The notes: generated from the sequence alone by a model not told the origin. A stretch of 64,000 bases of DNA from Methanobrevibacter ruminantium M1 (GCF_000024185.1 NC_013790.1:2645613-2709612), one strand, 5' to 3'. Shown: positions 40,003 to 52,494, counted from the first letter of the stretch. Numbers and translations are program-made.

Positions 40003-41135
40003 CTTTTTACTCCATTTATTTCTTAAAATATTTAACCATTTTGTATTAAATTGCATAATAGAAAACAATTTAATACGCTAATCTTTTAAGATTAGAGCAA
40101 AATAGCTCTTAAAAACTCCTTAAATTTATATTAATCTGCAAAATTAAAAAAAATATTTTTAAATATGTTTAAATAAAAATAAACTTATTAAAAACATTTC
40201 AACTGTTGAACACCATATAATAATTTGTCCTATAACTAAATAAAGCTTTTTTAAGAGCGTTTGAAAACTAATCGAAATGAACAAAATCATAGTTATTTTT
40301 CATAAAACTTGATAAACTTTTATCAAAATTTTAAAAAACTGAATGGGTATAAAAAAATTGAAAAATAAAAATTGACCTGAGATAAGAAGAAGCCTGTAGC
40401 GTCGAGATAAATATCTGAGGGAAATAAAAATCTGCCCAAGAAAAATATCTGCAAATATCTAAAAATCATAAAAAATTTCATTAAAGATTCTTCTTAAATA
40501 GAATATGAAAGGCAAAACAATGAAAATTCTTTTTTAAAAGAATAATAATACTAATTTGAAAATAAGTATTACTTAATACTAATTTTAAAAAAAGTATTAC
40601 TAAAAAATAAAAGAAAAAATATTTAGTTTTAATACAAACAAACTTAAAAAAATAGGCAAAATCCGATAATAAAAATTTAGACAAAAACTAATTTTAATTA
40701 AAAGCATATGAATTTAGAAAAAGTTTATTGCTTGAATGTAGAAAAAATAACAGTTATGATTAGATTATTACTTAAACAAAAAACTTAATGCTAAATGAAT
40801 AAAATAAAAATCGATGCAACTTAACCCATCATATAATGCAAATAAACAATCTTATAAAAGAAAACACGAAATAAACCATTCTAAGAGCCTTTAACTATAC
40901 TCAACAAATAATAATATTTATATAGTTATTACTAAAGATATAATATCGTTATTTATACATATAAATAACGTTTATTAGTTTAAAAACAGTTTTAATGTAT
41001 TAGAACCATTTATTCTTTAAAATAAAGGCTTAGAAACACTTAACGTTTTTAACTAATATGGAGATACTTGATTCTTAATTTTAGGTAATTTATAATTATT
41101 GGATAAATTAAGAATAAATTTTGGAGAGATATTTT
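40003..41135. other. Long intergenic region upstream of FdhA-like gene
   Basis: Contains the minus-strand promoter of the Ntn hydrolase, a small higher-GC island at 40376-40445, two AGTATTACT palindromes at 40565 and 40593, and plus-strand TATA-like DNA near 40910-40970 for the FdhA-like operon. A hydrophobic 67-residue reading frame at 40481-40684 is not judged real. Confidence 0.45.
40376..40445. ncRNA. Possible small RNA (higher-GC island)
   Basis: In an otherwise very A/T-rich gap this stretch holds CCTGAGATA (40377-40385) and TATCTGAGG, which could form a 9-bp stem with one G.G mismatch around GC-richer sequence GCCTGTAGCGTCGAG. In A/T-rich archaea such islands often mark RNAs. Strand and ends are not determined. 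Confidence 0.2.
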
Positions 41136-42215
41136 ATGTTAGAAATCAAACATACAATATGCCCTTCATGTTCTGTAGGATGTGGATTAAACATTGTCTC
41201 CAAAGACGGAGCAGTGGTAGGAACCTATCCTTACAAAAGACATCCTATAAATGAAGGAAAAAATTGTTCTAATGGTCGTGGTTCCATTTTGCAATTTGAA
41301 AATAAGATCAATGCTCCTTCATTGGTACAGAATGGAGAGCTTGTTGAATCAGATGCTGATTCCATCATTGCAGCAATCAAAAAGGAATTGGATGCAATCG
41401 ATGCAAGCGAACTCGCAATCATCTGTTCCGACAAGAACACCAATGAGGAAATTGATGCTATTAAAAAATTCGCAGAAGATTTCGGAACCGATAAAATCGG
41501 ATTTTACGGATATAATTTCCCTAAATTTTCCGGAGAAATAGCAAATTATAATGATATCAATAACGCTAAATTCATTTTAGCAATTGGTGACATCTATGGA
41601 GAAAATCCTTTAGCAGCTAGAAGAATTGTTTTAGCTAAAGACAAGGAAGCAAAATTCTTTAACATAGATGACGTTGAAAAATCCATAACTGCTTTAAACG
41701 CTGACGAATACATCCAATTTAGTGATAAGGCAACTTTTGCTGACGCTATCGCATCTGTAAAAGGAGAGCTTAACGAAGAAGCTGTAATTGTCTTAAACAA
41801 AATTGCAGATGCTGAAGACTTTAAATTAGTTGAAGATTTAGCAAGCGAAACCGGCGCTAAATTACTCCCTATTTTAAACGGTCCAAACAGCAAAGGAGCT
41901 ATGGATAAAATAGACCCATTAACCAAAGATGAAATTATAGACCTAATTGACGGCTCAAAAGTACTTATTGTCGTAAACGATAACTTATTAGACTATTTAT
42001 CTGAAAGTGACATTAAAGGAAAAGCATTCATTGCAAATATTTCCAATTTCGAAGACGAATTCACCAAATTTTCCAACGTAGTATTACCTGGAAAAGCTTG
42101 GGTGGAAAAAGAAGGAACTTTCACCAATGCTGAAGGCTTGACCCAAAGCTTTGCTGCATCTGCAGACTTAGGTGAAGGATTAAGCGAAATTGAAATATTC
42201 GAGAAACTTGCTTAA
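41136..42215 (+). CDS. Short FdhA-like protein with [4Fe-4S] domain, no catalytic Cys
   Basis: This 359-residue protein is related to formate dehydrogenase alpha (Fdh-like/Flp type). The N-terminus keeps the FeS motif C9-x2-C12-x3-C16-x27-C44 (CPSCSVGCGLN...KNCSNGRGS). The middle keeps the molybdopterin-fold phrase F-I-L-A-I-G-D-I-Y-G-E-N-P and the end V-V-L-P-G-K-A-W-V-E-K-E-G-T-F-T-N. FdhA proteins are about 680 residues and carry Cys or Sec before the first Rossmann strand. Here that stretch reads F-Y-G-Y-N-F-P-K with no Cys/Sec, and much of the middle is missing. It probably passes electrons or binds partners rather than oxidising formate. GGAGAG precedes ATG 41136. First gene of a three-gene operon. 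Confidence 0.8.
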   Translation: MLEIKHTICPSCSVGCGLNIVSKDGAVVGTYPYKRHPINEGKNCSNGRGSILQFENKINAPSLVQNGELVESDADSIIAAIKKELDAIDASELAIICSDKNTNEEIDAIKKFAEDFGTDKIGFYGYNFPKFSGEIANYNDINNAKFILAIGDIYGENPLAARRIVLAKDKEAKFFNIDDVEKSITALNADEYIQFSDKATFADAIASVKGELNEEAVIVLNKIADAEDFKLVEDLASETGAKLLPILNGPNSKGAMDKIDPLTKDEIIDLIDGSKVLIVVNDNLLDYLSESDIKGKAFIANISNFEDEFTKFSNVVLPGKAWVEKEGTFTNAEGLTQSFAASADLGEGLSEIEIFEKLA

Positions 42216-42228
42216 TATCGGTGATAAC

Positions 42229-43383
42229 ATGAGTGAAAATTTAATGCTTGCAAAAAGTAAAGAAAATGAAATAACTGATAGCGGAGCATGTGGGGGAGCT
42301 GTAAGTTCTATTTTTCAATATCTATTAAGCCAGGGAATTGTAGACGGAGTATTAACTCTTAACAAAGGCGAAGATGTATATGACGGTATCCCAAGACTCT
42401 TAACCGATGCTAGTGAAGTAATCGAAACTTGCGGTTCATTACATTGTGCTCCTACAATGGTTGGAGATTTAATTTCCAGTTTTTTAAGCGATCAAAAAAT
42501 AGCTGTTGCAGTAAAACCTTGTGATGCAAAAGCTGTTAACGAATTGGTTAAAAGACACAGAATCAATCCTGAAAACATCATAACTATCGGTTTAAACTGT
42601 GGAGGAACTGTAAGACCAGAGACTGCACAGGAAATGATAGAAAAATTCTATGAAGTTGACCCTGCTGACGTTGTAAAAGAAGAAATCGATAAAGGTAAAT
42701 TTATCATTGAAATGGCAGACGGAAGCGAAAAGGGAATCAAGATCGATGACTTGGAAGATGAAGGCTACGGACGTCGTGACAACTGTCAAAGATGTGAACT
42801 TAAAGTTCCACGTAATGCAGACCTTGCATGTGGTAACTGGGGTAGTGAACCTGGCTGGACCTTTGTGGAAGTCAATACCGAAAAAGGTAATGAAATAATC
42901 GAAGGCGCTAAGGCTGAAGGCTTCATTGAAACCAAAGACCCATCCGAAAAGGCTCTTGAAATGAGAGGCAAAGTTGAAAACATCATGATCAAGATGGGTA
43001 AGAGGAACACTAAAAAACAGTTAGAAGACGAAGCTTTAACTTTAGAGGAATGGGAAAACCAATGGAACAAATGTATCAAATGTTTCGCATGCAGAGACGT
43101 TTGTCCAATATGCTGGTGTCATGAATGTGAACTTGAAAAGTCATACTTTAAGGATGACGGACAAGCTCCACCTGATCCATTAAGCTTCCATGGTGTAAGA
43201 TTATCCCATATGAGTCCAAGCTGTGTAAATTGTGGTCAATGTGACGATGTATGTCCAATGGAAATTCCAGTATCTAAACTATTCCACAAATTGCAAGTGA
43301 AATATGAAGGTCAGACTGGATATGTTGCTGGTGTCGGCGATGAAAAACCTCCATTATACAGTCCACAAAAAGAAAACTTTTAA
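42229..43383 (+). CDS. FdhB-like F420-binding FeS protein
   Basis: This 384-residue relative of formate dehydrogenase beta has the domain order FrhB_N (about 1-80, [11 protein letters not shown]), FrhB_C (about 85-250, [24 protein letters not shown]) and a C-terminal two-cluster ferredoxin-type domain ([16 protein letters not shown] and [14 protein letters not shown]). It likely carries FAD and exchanges electrons with F420 and with MvhD next door. ATG 42229 follows GGTGAT and is 13 bp after the FdhA-like stop. It is the standard-order reference for the permuted homologue at 52506. Confidence 0.9.
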   Translation: MSENLMLAKSKENEITDSGACGGAVSSIFQYLLSQGIVDGVLTLNKGEDVYDGIPRLLTDASEVIETCGSLHCAPTMVGDLISSFLSDQKIAVAVKPCDAKAVNELVKRHRINPENIITIGLNCGGTVRPETAQEMIEKFYEVDPADVVKEEIDKGKFIIEMADGSEKGIKIDDLEDEGYGRRDNCQRCELKVPRNADLACGNWGSEPGWTFVEVNTEKGNEIIEGAKAEGFIETKDPSEKALEMRGKVENIMIKMGKRNTKKQLEDEALTLEEWENQWNKCIKCFACRDVCPICWCHECELEKSYFKDDGQAPPDPLSFHGVRLSHMSPSCVNCGQCDDVCPMEIPVSKLFHKLQVKYEGQTGYVAGVGDEKPPLYSPQKENF

Positions 43384-43389
43384 TAGGAG

Positions 43390-43800
43390 TTGATTATTAT
43401 GGCAGACGATATTAAAATAGTAGGTTTTTGTTGTAATTGGTGTTGTTACGGTGGTGCAGATACTGCAGGTACCGCACGTATGCAATATCCTCCTAATATA
43501 AGAATTATAAGAGTTATGTGTTCTGGTAGAATCAATCCTTCTATGGTCTTTAAAGCATTTAGAGAAGGAGCTGATGGTGTATTCGTAGGCGGATGCCACA
43601 TCGGAGACTGTCACTACGACGCTGGAAACTACAAATGGAATAGAAGAGCATTGATGACTAAAGATATTATTGAGGAATTTGGAATTGACAAGGAAAGATT
43701 CAGATTCGAATGGATCTCAGCTTCCGAAGGTGAAAAGTTCCAAAGAACCATGAAAGAATTTTATAATACCATTAGTCAACTTGGCCCAAGAAACAAATAA
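43390..43800 (+). CDS. mvhD: MvhD-type hydrogenase iron-sulfur subunit
   Basis: This 136-residue [2Fe-2S] protein links a hydrogenase or formate dehydrogenase to heterodisulfide reductase (HdrA) in methanogens. It has [46 protein letters not shown] and [11 protein letters not shown], all hallmarks of MvhD. It may start at ATG 43399 or at the upstream codon 43390; GGAGTTGATT at about 43386-43395 favours ATG 43399. It is the last gene of the FdhA-like/FdhB-like operon; no mvhG, mvhA or mvhB follows. Confidence 0.92.
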   Translation: MIIMADDIKIVGFCCNWCCYGGADTAGTARMQYPPNIRIIRVMCSGRINPSMVFKAFREGADGVFVGGCHIGDCHYDAGNYKWNRRALMTKDIIEEFGIDKERFRFEWISASEGEKFQRTMKEFYNTISQLGPRNK

Positions 43801-45127
43801 TTATTATATTTTTACGGAAAGATTTAAAATGAATCTTTTAAAATGAATTTCTTAAAAAAGCTTTTTAAAAAGGAAACTTTTATTATAAAAGATGGAATTT
43901 GAAAAAACTTTTAAAAAGAAAACTCTTAAAATAACACGTTTAAGAGATTTTAAAAGAAGATTTTTAAAAAGACGGTTGAACAATTAAAACAATAAAATAA
44001 AAGATTTTGTATAAGTTTTTATTATTCTTAGAATAATAATGTATATACTTCGAAAAGGAGAATTAGTGCTTCTTATAGAAGTTGACCATATTATAAAGGG
44101 AATAAAACATCTAGAAAGCTATACAACAAAACATCCAAAAAAAGTTCTCTAAAATCAAATATTGGGAAGATTTAATAACTCAAATCAAATCATAAATTTA
44201 AATTAATTCTTTCAAATCAATTTATATTTAATACCCGCCGTATTATTTATATCTACAATTAGTTTAAATCATTAAATCTTCTAAACCTAAATAGCTCATA
44301 ATTAAGTGTTAAATTAAGTTTTCTTAATTTAATAACTTAATTATTTTTTTAAAACCTTATTAAATTATTAAAATCTAATAAGAATTACTACTTTTAAAAC
44401 CCTATTAAAAATCAGAAATTAATAAGAATTACTGTTTTTTTAAAAGTTTATTAAAAATTAAAGTTTAATAAAATTGCTGTTTTTTTAAAACTTTACTAAA
44501 TATGAAAATTTAATAAAAATTATTAATATTCATATGAGTTGAACTTATAAAAACTGTTGAATACATATGAATTAATAATTCCCCATTGAATACTTGTTTT
44601 TAATATATTGTTTGTACTATATTAAACTATTTATTATCTTTTGAACAAATCATAATACGATTTCTTAAAAAAATTTGTTATTATCAACAAGAAGTAATAC
44701 TTTCTTTAATATTTCCCCATAATAGTAATACTTTAGCTAAAAAATACATACTATTGTCAGAATATTTATTATAATCGGTTTTTTTAAAAAATTGCTAAAA
44801 ATTGCTATAAAAATACTAAAAAAAATTAGCAAAATCACAACTGAAAATAGTTGAAATAAACCACTAAAATAACTACTAAAATAACTACTAAAAAAACAAT
44901 TTTTAAAAACAATTCTCCAAAATGACTGGGAAATGAAACTTACTAAAATGAAAATTTTATATTAAATAAAAATAAAAATATAAATCAGTATAATTTATCA
45001 ATAATATTATAGCACTTGCAATAGCAAGACTATAATAATAAATTATCTTAAAATCTATAAATTAAATTTATAAAAATCAATTCAACTATGATTTATACTT
45101 ATTTAAAATTATCAAAATGGTGATTTA
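43801..45127. other. Long AT-rich intergenic region before leuS
   Basis: About 1.3 kb without a convincing gene. It holds runs of the form TTTTTAAAA, two AGTAATACT palindromes (44693 and 44724), a 37-codon reading frame at 44039-44152 judged doubtful, and at its end the leuS promoter and GGTGAT ribosome-binding site. Confidence 0.45.
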
Positions 45128-48001
<2,874 letters not shown>

Positions 48002-48002
48002 A

Positions 48003-48047
48003 CCAAGCTTTTTGAGCCTTCGGCTCAAAAACCTTGACCAAAAATTT
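48003..48047 (+). repeat. Dispersed hairpin repeat, copy 1 (also leuS terminator)
   Basis: TTTTTGAGCC (48009-48018) and GGCTCAAAAA (48022-48031) form a perfect 10-bp stem with loop TTC, flanked by CAAGC and CCTTGACCAAAA. The same element occurs inverted at 63953-63993 with compensated stem changes. Position at the leuS stop suggests it shapes the mRNA 3' end. Confidence 0.85.
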
Positions 48048-48654
48048 TATTTTTTGAACTCATAGATGGACGGCAATAAAAAAGTACTTCCAATTGGAGG
48101 ATAATAAAAATAAACAAGCAAAATAAATTTGTTAAATAGCTATTAAACAATAGCTATTCCTTTCTCTTTTTTAAATAAATAAAATAATTAATATAAGAAA
48201 CTATTTTTAATATTCTTTTTTTTCTTTTTTAAATAAATAAAATAATTAATATAAGAAACTATTTTTAAAAATAATTACAATACATATACTCATTAATATT
48301 TTAATATATTATGAAACAGTTTTATTATGAAACTAATTTTATTATGAAACTAATTTTAAAAAAAATGACTTTACCAATCGGCAAAAAATCAAAACTTTGG
48401 CAAATTTATAGATATTTTTTGCCGGCATGGAAATAACCAACCATGTATACCAATGCTCTTTTTTGTACATTAATAACATTTTTTGAAATATTTTAATTAA
48501 GCTATCTATAGTGCTTCTTTTAATTATATTTAATTTCACCACCACTAATTAATAAATCATAATATCCACTAAGTGTATTTACTAATATTAAGTAAATATA
48601 AGCGAAAAATAAATAAAATAGTCATTTTAATTGGAATTTGAAATTTTTCTTTCA

Positions 48655-48720
48655 TACAAAATATTTATATATCAAAAAATGCTAAACTATAAGTAGGAAG
48701 GAAACTTCCTTCCGACTATC
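48655..48720 (+). promoter_or_regulatory. glnA promoter with tandem-overlapping NrpR-type operator
   Basis: A TATA-like AATATTTATATATC lies at 48659-48672. About 24 bp on is GGAAGGAAACTTCCTTCC (48696-48713), an inverted repeat. It contains the methanogen NrpR consensus GGAA-N6-TTCC twice, offset by 4 bp. NrpR represses nitrogen-assimilation genes when ammonium is plentiful and is relieved by 2-oxoglutarate. Position at or just past the transcription start fits repression. Confidence 0.85.
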
Positions 48721-48812
48721 AAAAAATCATATTCATTTAGTCAAAAGCATTTTCCACTTTCATAAAAATCCACTAAATGAAAAAAAATAAACTCGAAAAA
48801 GGATGTGAAAAA

Positions 48813-50150
48813 ATGTCCGCAGACGATAAAAAACTAGACCAAATAATTAAGACAATCGAAGCAAATGACATAAAATTTTTGAGATTAGAACTCGCAGACA
48901 TACACGGATTGCCAAAAAGCATGGCAGTTCCTCTTAAAAATGCAAATGATGTAGAAGACATAGTAAATGACGGATTATTATTTGACGGTTCATCTGTAGC
49001 AGGATTAGCTTCAATCAATGACAGTGACCTTCTTGCAAAACCAGACATAAACACCTTCTCAACCATCCCATGGAGACCTGAATCAAAAGGTACAAGCAGA
49101 TTCATCTGTGACATATACACCACAGAAGGAACCCCTTATGATGGAGACCCAAGAGGAATCCTTAAGAAAACATTAGAAAAAGCTGAGAAAAGAGGATACC
49201 AATACAATGTAGGTCCAGAACCAGAATTCTTCATCATCAAAAAGGATGAAAACGGAAACTACGTCCCTGCAGACGAAGCTGAATACTTTGACGTAGAGCC
49301 ATTAGACCAAGGAACAGACATCAGAAGAGAAATCGTATTCGGATTAGAAGAGTTAGGTTTCGATGTTGAAGTAAGCCACCACGAAGTGGCAGCAGGACAG
49401 CACGAAGTGGACTTCAAATATGCAGACGCTTTAAAAACAGCAGATGCAGTAATTACATTTAAGGAAGCTGTAAAAGCAGTGGCTAATAACTTAGGAGTTA
49501 AGGCTACTTTCATGCCAAAACCATTCATAGGAATCAACGGTAGTGGAATGCACTGTAACCAAAGTCTATTCAAGGATGGAGAAAACATCTTCTATGACCC
49601 AAACACTGAAACTCAAGTATCTCAAGAGGCTTTATACTTCATTGGAGGATTATTAAAACACGCACAAGCTTTATCAGCAATCTTATCCCCAACAGTTAAC
49701 TCTTACAAACGTTTAGTCCCAGGTTATGAAGCACCATGCTACATAGCTTACGGATTTAAAAACAGATCAACCTTGCTCAGGATTCCTGCATCCCGTGGAT
49801 TAGGTACAAGAATCGAATGCAGATCAGCTGACCCATCCTGTAACCCATACTTAGCATTTTCAGCATTGCTTGAAGCTGGTTTAGACGGTATGGACAATAA
49901 GCTCGACCCAGGAGAACCTACTGAAGAAAACTTATTCGCATTCTCCGAAGAGGAAATTGCTGAAAAAGGAATTTCCAACTTGCCAACAAGCTTATGGGAA
50001 GCATATCACGCATTAGAAGAAGATGATGTAATCATAGGCGCTCTTGGAGATAAGGTATTCAATCAATTCTACAATATCAAAAGAGCAGAATGGGATGCTT
50101 ACAGAATCCAAGTATTCGACTATGAAAGAGATGAATACTTAAACGTATAG
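48813..50150 (+). CDS. glnA: Glutamine synthetase type I
   Basis: This 445-residue enzyme makes glutamine from glutamate, ammonia and ATP and forms cytosolic dodecamers. Visible: F-D-G-S-S-V-A-G, the metal-site [46 protein letters not shown] and [17 protein letters not shown]. No adenylylation Tyr motif (NLYDLP) is seen, so it belongs to the alpha type. ATG 48813 follows GGATGTGA; an upstream ATG at 48777 would add 12 basic residues foreign to the family. The operator upstream gives nitrogen control. A hairpin terminator follows. Confidence 0.97.
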   Translation: MSADDKKLDQIIKTIEANDIKFLRLELADIHGLPKSMAVPLKNANDVEDIVNDGLLFDGSSVAGLASINDSDLLAKPDINTFSTIPWRPESKGTSRFICDIYTTEGTPYDGDPRGILKKTLEKAEKRGYQYNVGPEPEFFIIKKDENGNYVPADEAEYFDVEPLDQGTDIRREIVFGLEELGFDVEVSHHEVAAGQHEVDFKYADALKTADAVITFKEAVKAVANNLGVKATFMPKPFIGINGSGMHCNQSLFKDGENIFYDPNTETQVSQEALYFIGGLLKHAQALSAILSPTVNSYKRLVPGYEAPCYIAYGFKNRSTLLRIPASRGLGTRIECRSADPSCNPYLAFSALLEAGLDGMDNKLDPGEPTEENLFAFSEEEIAEKGISNLPTSLWEAYHALEEDDVIIGALGDKVFNQFYNIKRAEWDAYRIQVFDYERDEYLNV

Positions 50151-50168
50151 ATTTAGTTTATTTGAAGA

Positions 50169-50215
50169 ATTAATGGCCAAATATTATTAAAATATATTGG
50201 CCATTAATATTTATC
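50169..50215 (+). terminator. Hairpin after glnA
   Basis: ATTAATGGCCAA (50169-50180) and TTGGCCATTAAT (50197-50208) form a perfect 12-bp stem with a 16-nt loop, 19 bp after the glnA stop, followed by ATTTAT. Confidence 0.65.
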
Positions 50216-50378
50216 ATACGAATAAAGTACAAATATTCTTTTTAAAATACATTACTGTAAATATTTCCTTTAGTAGAACAATTGGCGGTTAATAAAACTT
50301 ATTTTTTAAATTGACTGCCAACCCATTTTTAATTTTTTTTTTTAACTCTTTAAAAAAGAGACAATTTGAAGTTTGGAA

Positions 50379-50476
50379 GTTTTAAAAAAGGGATAACTAA
50401 GAGTTAAAAGGTTTTAAAAAAAGGGATAACTAAGAGTTAAAAGGTTTTAAAAAAAGGGATAACTAAGAATCAGGAG
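50379..50476 (+). repeat. Three tandem repeats of 32-33 bp
   Basis: Units start at 50379, 50411 and 50444, with core AAAAAAGGGATAACTAAGA and ends AGTTAAAAG or AATCAGGA. A fourth partial copy follows near 50477. Confidence 0.8.
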
Positions 50477-50733
50477 GTTTAAAAAAAGAGAACAAGAATA
50501 ATAAAAAAAATTAATTAAAATAAACTGTTTTTAAAAATTAAGGCATATTGTAAAATTAAACCATATTAAAGTTATAAAGCTATATTAAAGCTATATTAAA
50601 GCTATATTAAAGGCATATAGTTATTTAAATATAAATTCATTAGGCATATGGAATTTATATTAACTTTTAAGGCATATGATAAATTTATTAATTTAAAATA
50701 TGTGTATTCACCGATTATTTTGGAGGTAGAAAA

Positions 50734-51651
50734 ATGTGTGGAATAGCAGGTGTAATATACAAAGATAAAAAAACTCACCCTGTAGGAGAAGCATTAACAT
50801 CAATGCTTGAATCACTACAACACAGAGGCCCAGATTCAGCAGGATATGCTATCTACGGCAGCTTAGATTTTCCTGAAAATTATTATCAATTAAATATAGA
50901 AGTAAAAAGAAGAAGAGGAGCATTAGACAATTTAAAATCATTATTAAACCAAATCAGTCCAATATACGAAGAAGAAATAATTAAATCCGTAGGAGACTCA
51001 GATGTATATAAATGCAAAATAGCATTAGATGAATTCTCCCTTTTGCAACCATGGATAAGGGAAATAGACGAATTAGAAAATGTAAGGGTCATCAACGGAT
51101 CACATTCATTTGAAATGATAAAGGACGTCGGAAAAGTAAAGGACATTGCAGAAAGATTTGACGTTCAAAGCAGAATGGGAACACATGGAATAGGACATAC
51201 CCGTTTTGCAACAGAAAGTGGCGTAGACCGCTATCATGCACACCCATATCAAAGCTACATCATACCAGACATTACTGTAGTGCATAATGGACAAATCACC
51301 AATTATTGGAAAATAAGAGACCCATTAGAACGTAAAGGACACACTTTTGAATCATTTAACGATACAGAGTGCATCGTTCACTATATGGCAGACAAGCTTA
51401 ATCAAGGCTATAAATTAGAAGAAGCCTTAGATCAAGCAGTGATTGACTTAGATGGGCCATTTTCAATATTGGTAGGAACACCTAACGGCATAGGCATTGC
51501 AAAGGACAAGCTTGGCCTTAGACCAGGAGTTATGGTAGAAACCGATGAAGTCTTTGCAATAGCTTCAGAGGAAATGGCATTGCATGATGTCACTGATTCT
51601 AATGAGATAGAACAGATAGCCCCAGGTGAAACAAGAGCTTACACCATATAA
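50734..51651 (+). CDS. Glutamate synthase glutaminase (class II amidotransferase) subunit
   Basis: This 305-residue protein is the N-terminal-nucleophile glutaminase part of archaeal split glutamate synthase. Cys2 in M-C-G-I-A-G-V-I-Y is the nucleophile once Met is removed. Further marks are LQHRGPDSAGYAIYG, THGIGHTRFATES, HAHPYQS, VVHNGQITNYW and NDTECIVHYMADKL. It frees ammonia from glutamine for the synthase subunit encoded three genes on. GGAGGT precedes the ATG. It is first in a cluster with the GXGXG, F420-type and FMN subunits. Confidence 0.93.
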   Translation: MCGIAGVIYKDKKTHPVGEALTSMLESLQHRGPDSAGYAIYGSLDFPENYYQLNIEVKRRRGALDNLKSLLNQISPIYEEEIIKSVGDSDVYKCKIALDEFSLLQPWIREIDELENVRVINGSHSFEMIKDVGKVKDIAERFDVQSRMGTHGIGHTRFATESGVDRYHAHPYQSYIIPDITVVHNGQITNYWKIRDPLERKGHTFESFNDTECIVHYMADKLNQGYKLEEALDQAVIDLDGPFSILVGTPNGIGIAKDKLGLRPGVMVETDEVFAIASEEMALHDVTDSNEIEQIAPGETRAYTI

Positions 51652-51844
51652 TAAGGAGCCTTAATGAAAAGAGATAATAAAATAAGGGACTTATTCAAAA
51701 CAAGCTCTTTAAAAAGGACTTTATGATAAATAAATCTTTATAAATATTTTATAAGGGTTTTATAATGAAATAATCTTATTTTAAGGAGAATTATACAAAA
51801 AAATAAGGACCTTATAAAAAGAAACAATGAATAAGGAGTCTTAT
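51651..51844 (+). repeat. Seven quasi-palindromic 13-bp repeats
   Basis: Elements of the type ATAAGGRNYTTAT sit at 51651, 51682, 51712, 51751, 51781, 51803 and 51831. Spacing is 22-39 bp, mostly near 30. Examples are ATAAGGAGCCTTA, ATAAGGGACTTAT, ATAAGGACCTTAT and ATAAGGAGTCTTAT. The last supplies the ribosome-binding site of the next gene. Confidence 0.75.
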
Positions 51845-51846
51845 CT

Positions 51847-52494
51847 ATGAAAGAATACATCATTAATGCAAAAGATATGGAAGAGAAAGAATTAAACCGT
51901 GCTATAAAGGAACAGGCTGCACATCATGATAAACTCATTATTAACAATCCTGAATCAAGACACAATATTTGCGCAGGCTTAAGCGAAGATGTAGACATAG
52001 AAATCAACGGTTCTGCAGGATACTTTGTTGGAACCATGGTCAACGGACCAAAGATACACATCAACGGAAACGCAGGCTGGTTTGCCGGAGACAATATGAC
52101 CAAAGGGGAACTTATCATCGAAGGCACAGCGGGAGACGGTGCAGGACAGGGAATCTATGGAGGAACCGTAATCGTAAAAGGAAGCACAGGCTCAAGAACT
52201 GGAGAGATCATGAAAGGAGGAACCGTAATCATTGGCGGAAACAGCGGATTCATGACCGGACTGCTTATGATGGGAGGAAAGCTCATCATTCTTGGAGATG
52301 TAACCGATGACGTCGGGGAATCAATCATGAGAGGAAGCATATATGTTCTTGGAGAGGTCAAAAGCCTTGGAAAAAACGCAATTATGGAAGAAACCACAGA
52401 TGAAGATTTAAAGGATCTTGAAGAGACCCTGACAAAATACGGTTTTGAAGATATAGACTATTCAAACTTTAAAAAGATTGTAAATATTCAATAG
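51847..52494 (+). CDS. Glutamate synthase GXGXG-domain subunit
   Basis: This 215-residue protein is a stand-alone version of the C-terminal structural domain of glutamate synthase, a right-handed beta-helix with GXGXG-type repeats also found in FwdC/FmdC. The repeats read G-S-A-G-Y-F-V-G, G-N-A-G-W-F-A-G, GTAGDGAGQGIYGG, GSTGSRTGEIMKGG and GGNSGFMTGLLMMGG. It holds the other subunits together and has no catalysis of its own. It sits 195 bp after the amidotransferase gene and 11 bp before the F420-type subunit. AAGGAG lies upstream. Confidence 0.92.
   Translation: MKEYIINAKDMEEKELNRAIKEQAAHHDKLIINNPESRHNICAGLSEDVDIEINGSAGYFVGTMVNGPKIHINGNAGWFAGDNMTKGELIIEGTAGDGAGQGIYGGTVIVKGSTGSRTGEIMKGGTVIIGGNSGFMTGLLMMGGKLIILGDVTDDVGESIMRGSIYVLGEVKSLGKNAIMEETTDEDLKDLEETLTKYGFEDIDYSNFKKIVNIQ

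Larger units (their letters stand above)
48002..48812. other. Intergenic between leuS and glnA
   Basis: Besides the hairpin repeat, it has a perfect direct repeat of about 45 bp at 48166-48210 and 48224-48268 (core AAATAAATAAAATAATTAAT). It ends in the glnA promoter with its NrpR-type operator. The 67-codon minus-strand frame at 48342-48545 has no supporting features. Confidence 0.5.
50151..50733. other. Intergenic between glnA and glutamate synthase operon, with repeats
   Basis: Holds the glnA terminator, a 33-bp direct repeat in three copies, an 11-bp repeat in three copies at 50578-50610, and four copies of AGGCATAT (50541, 50611, 50642, 50670) leading into the promoter of the amidotransferase gene. 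No coding sequence is seen. Confidence 0.5.

Noticed and set aside
40481..40684. 67-residue hydrophobic reading frame on the minus strand
   Set aside because: Phe/Ile/Leu/Lys-rich text is what random A/T DNA gives. There is no ribosome-binding site, no partner gene, and it overlaps the AGTATTACT palindromes.
41136..42215. Annotation as functional formate dehydrogenase alpha or formylmethanofuran dehydrogenase B
   Set aside because: It has half the FdhA length and no Cys/Sec at the active-site region. The FeS motif and the VVLPGKAWVEKEGTFTN-like end fit the FdhA-like group better than FwdB.
44039..44152. 37-codon reading frame starting ATGTATATACTTCG, with an internal GGAGAA before a GTG
   Set aside because: It is very short, has no recognisable motif and lies alone in a 1.3-kb A/T-rich gap. 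It could be a gene remnant, but nothing supports translation.
48342..48545. 67-residue minus-strand frame between leuS and glnA
   Set aside because: Composition is Lys/Phe/Ile-rich and resembles noise; no ribosome-binding site or homology is apparent.
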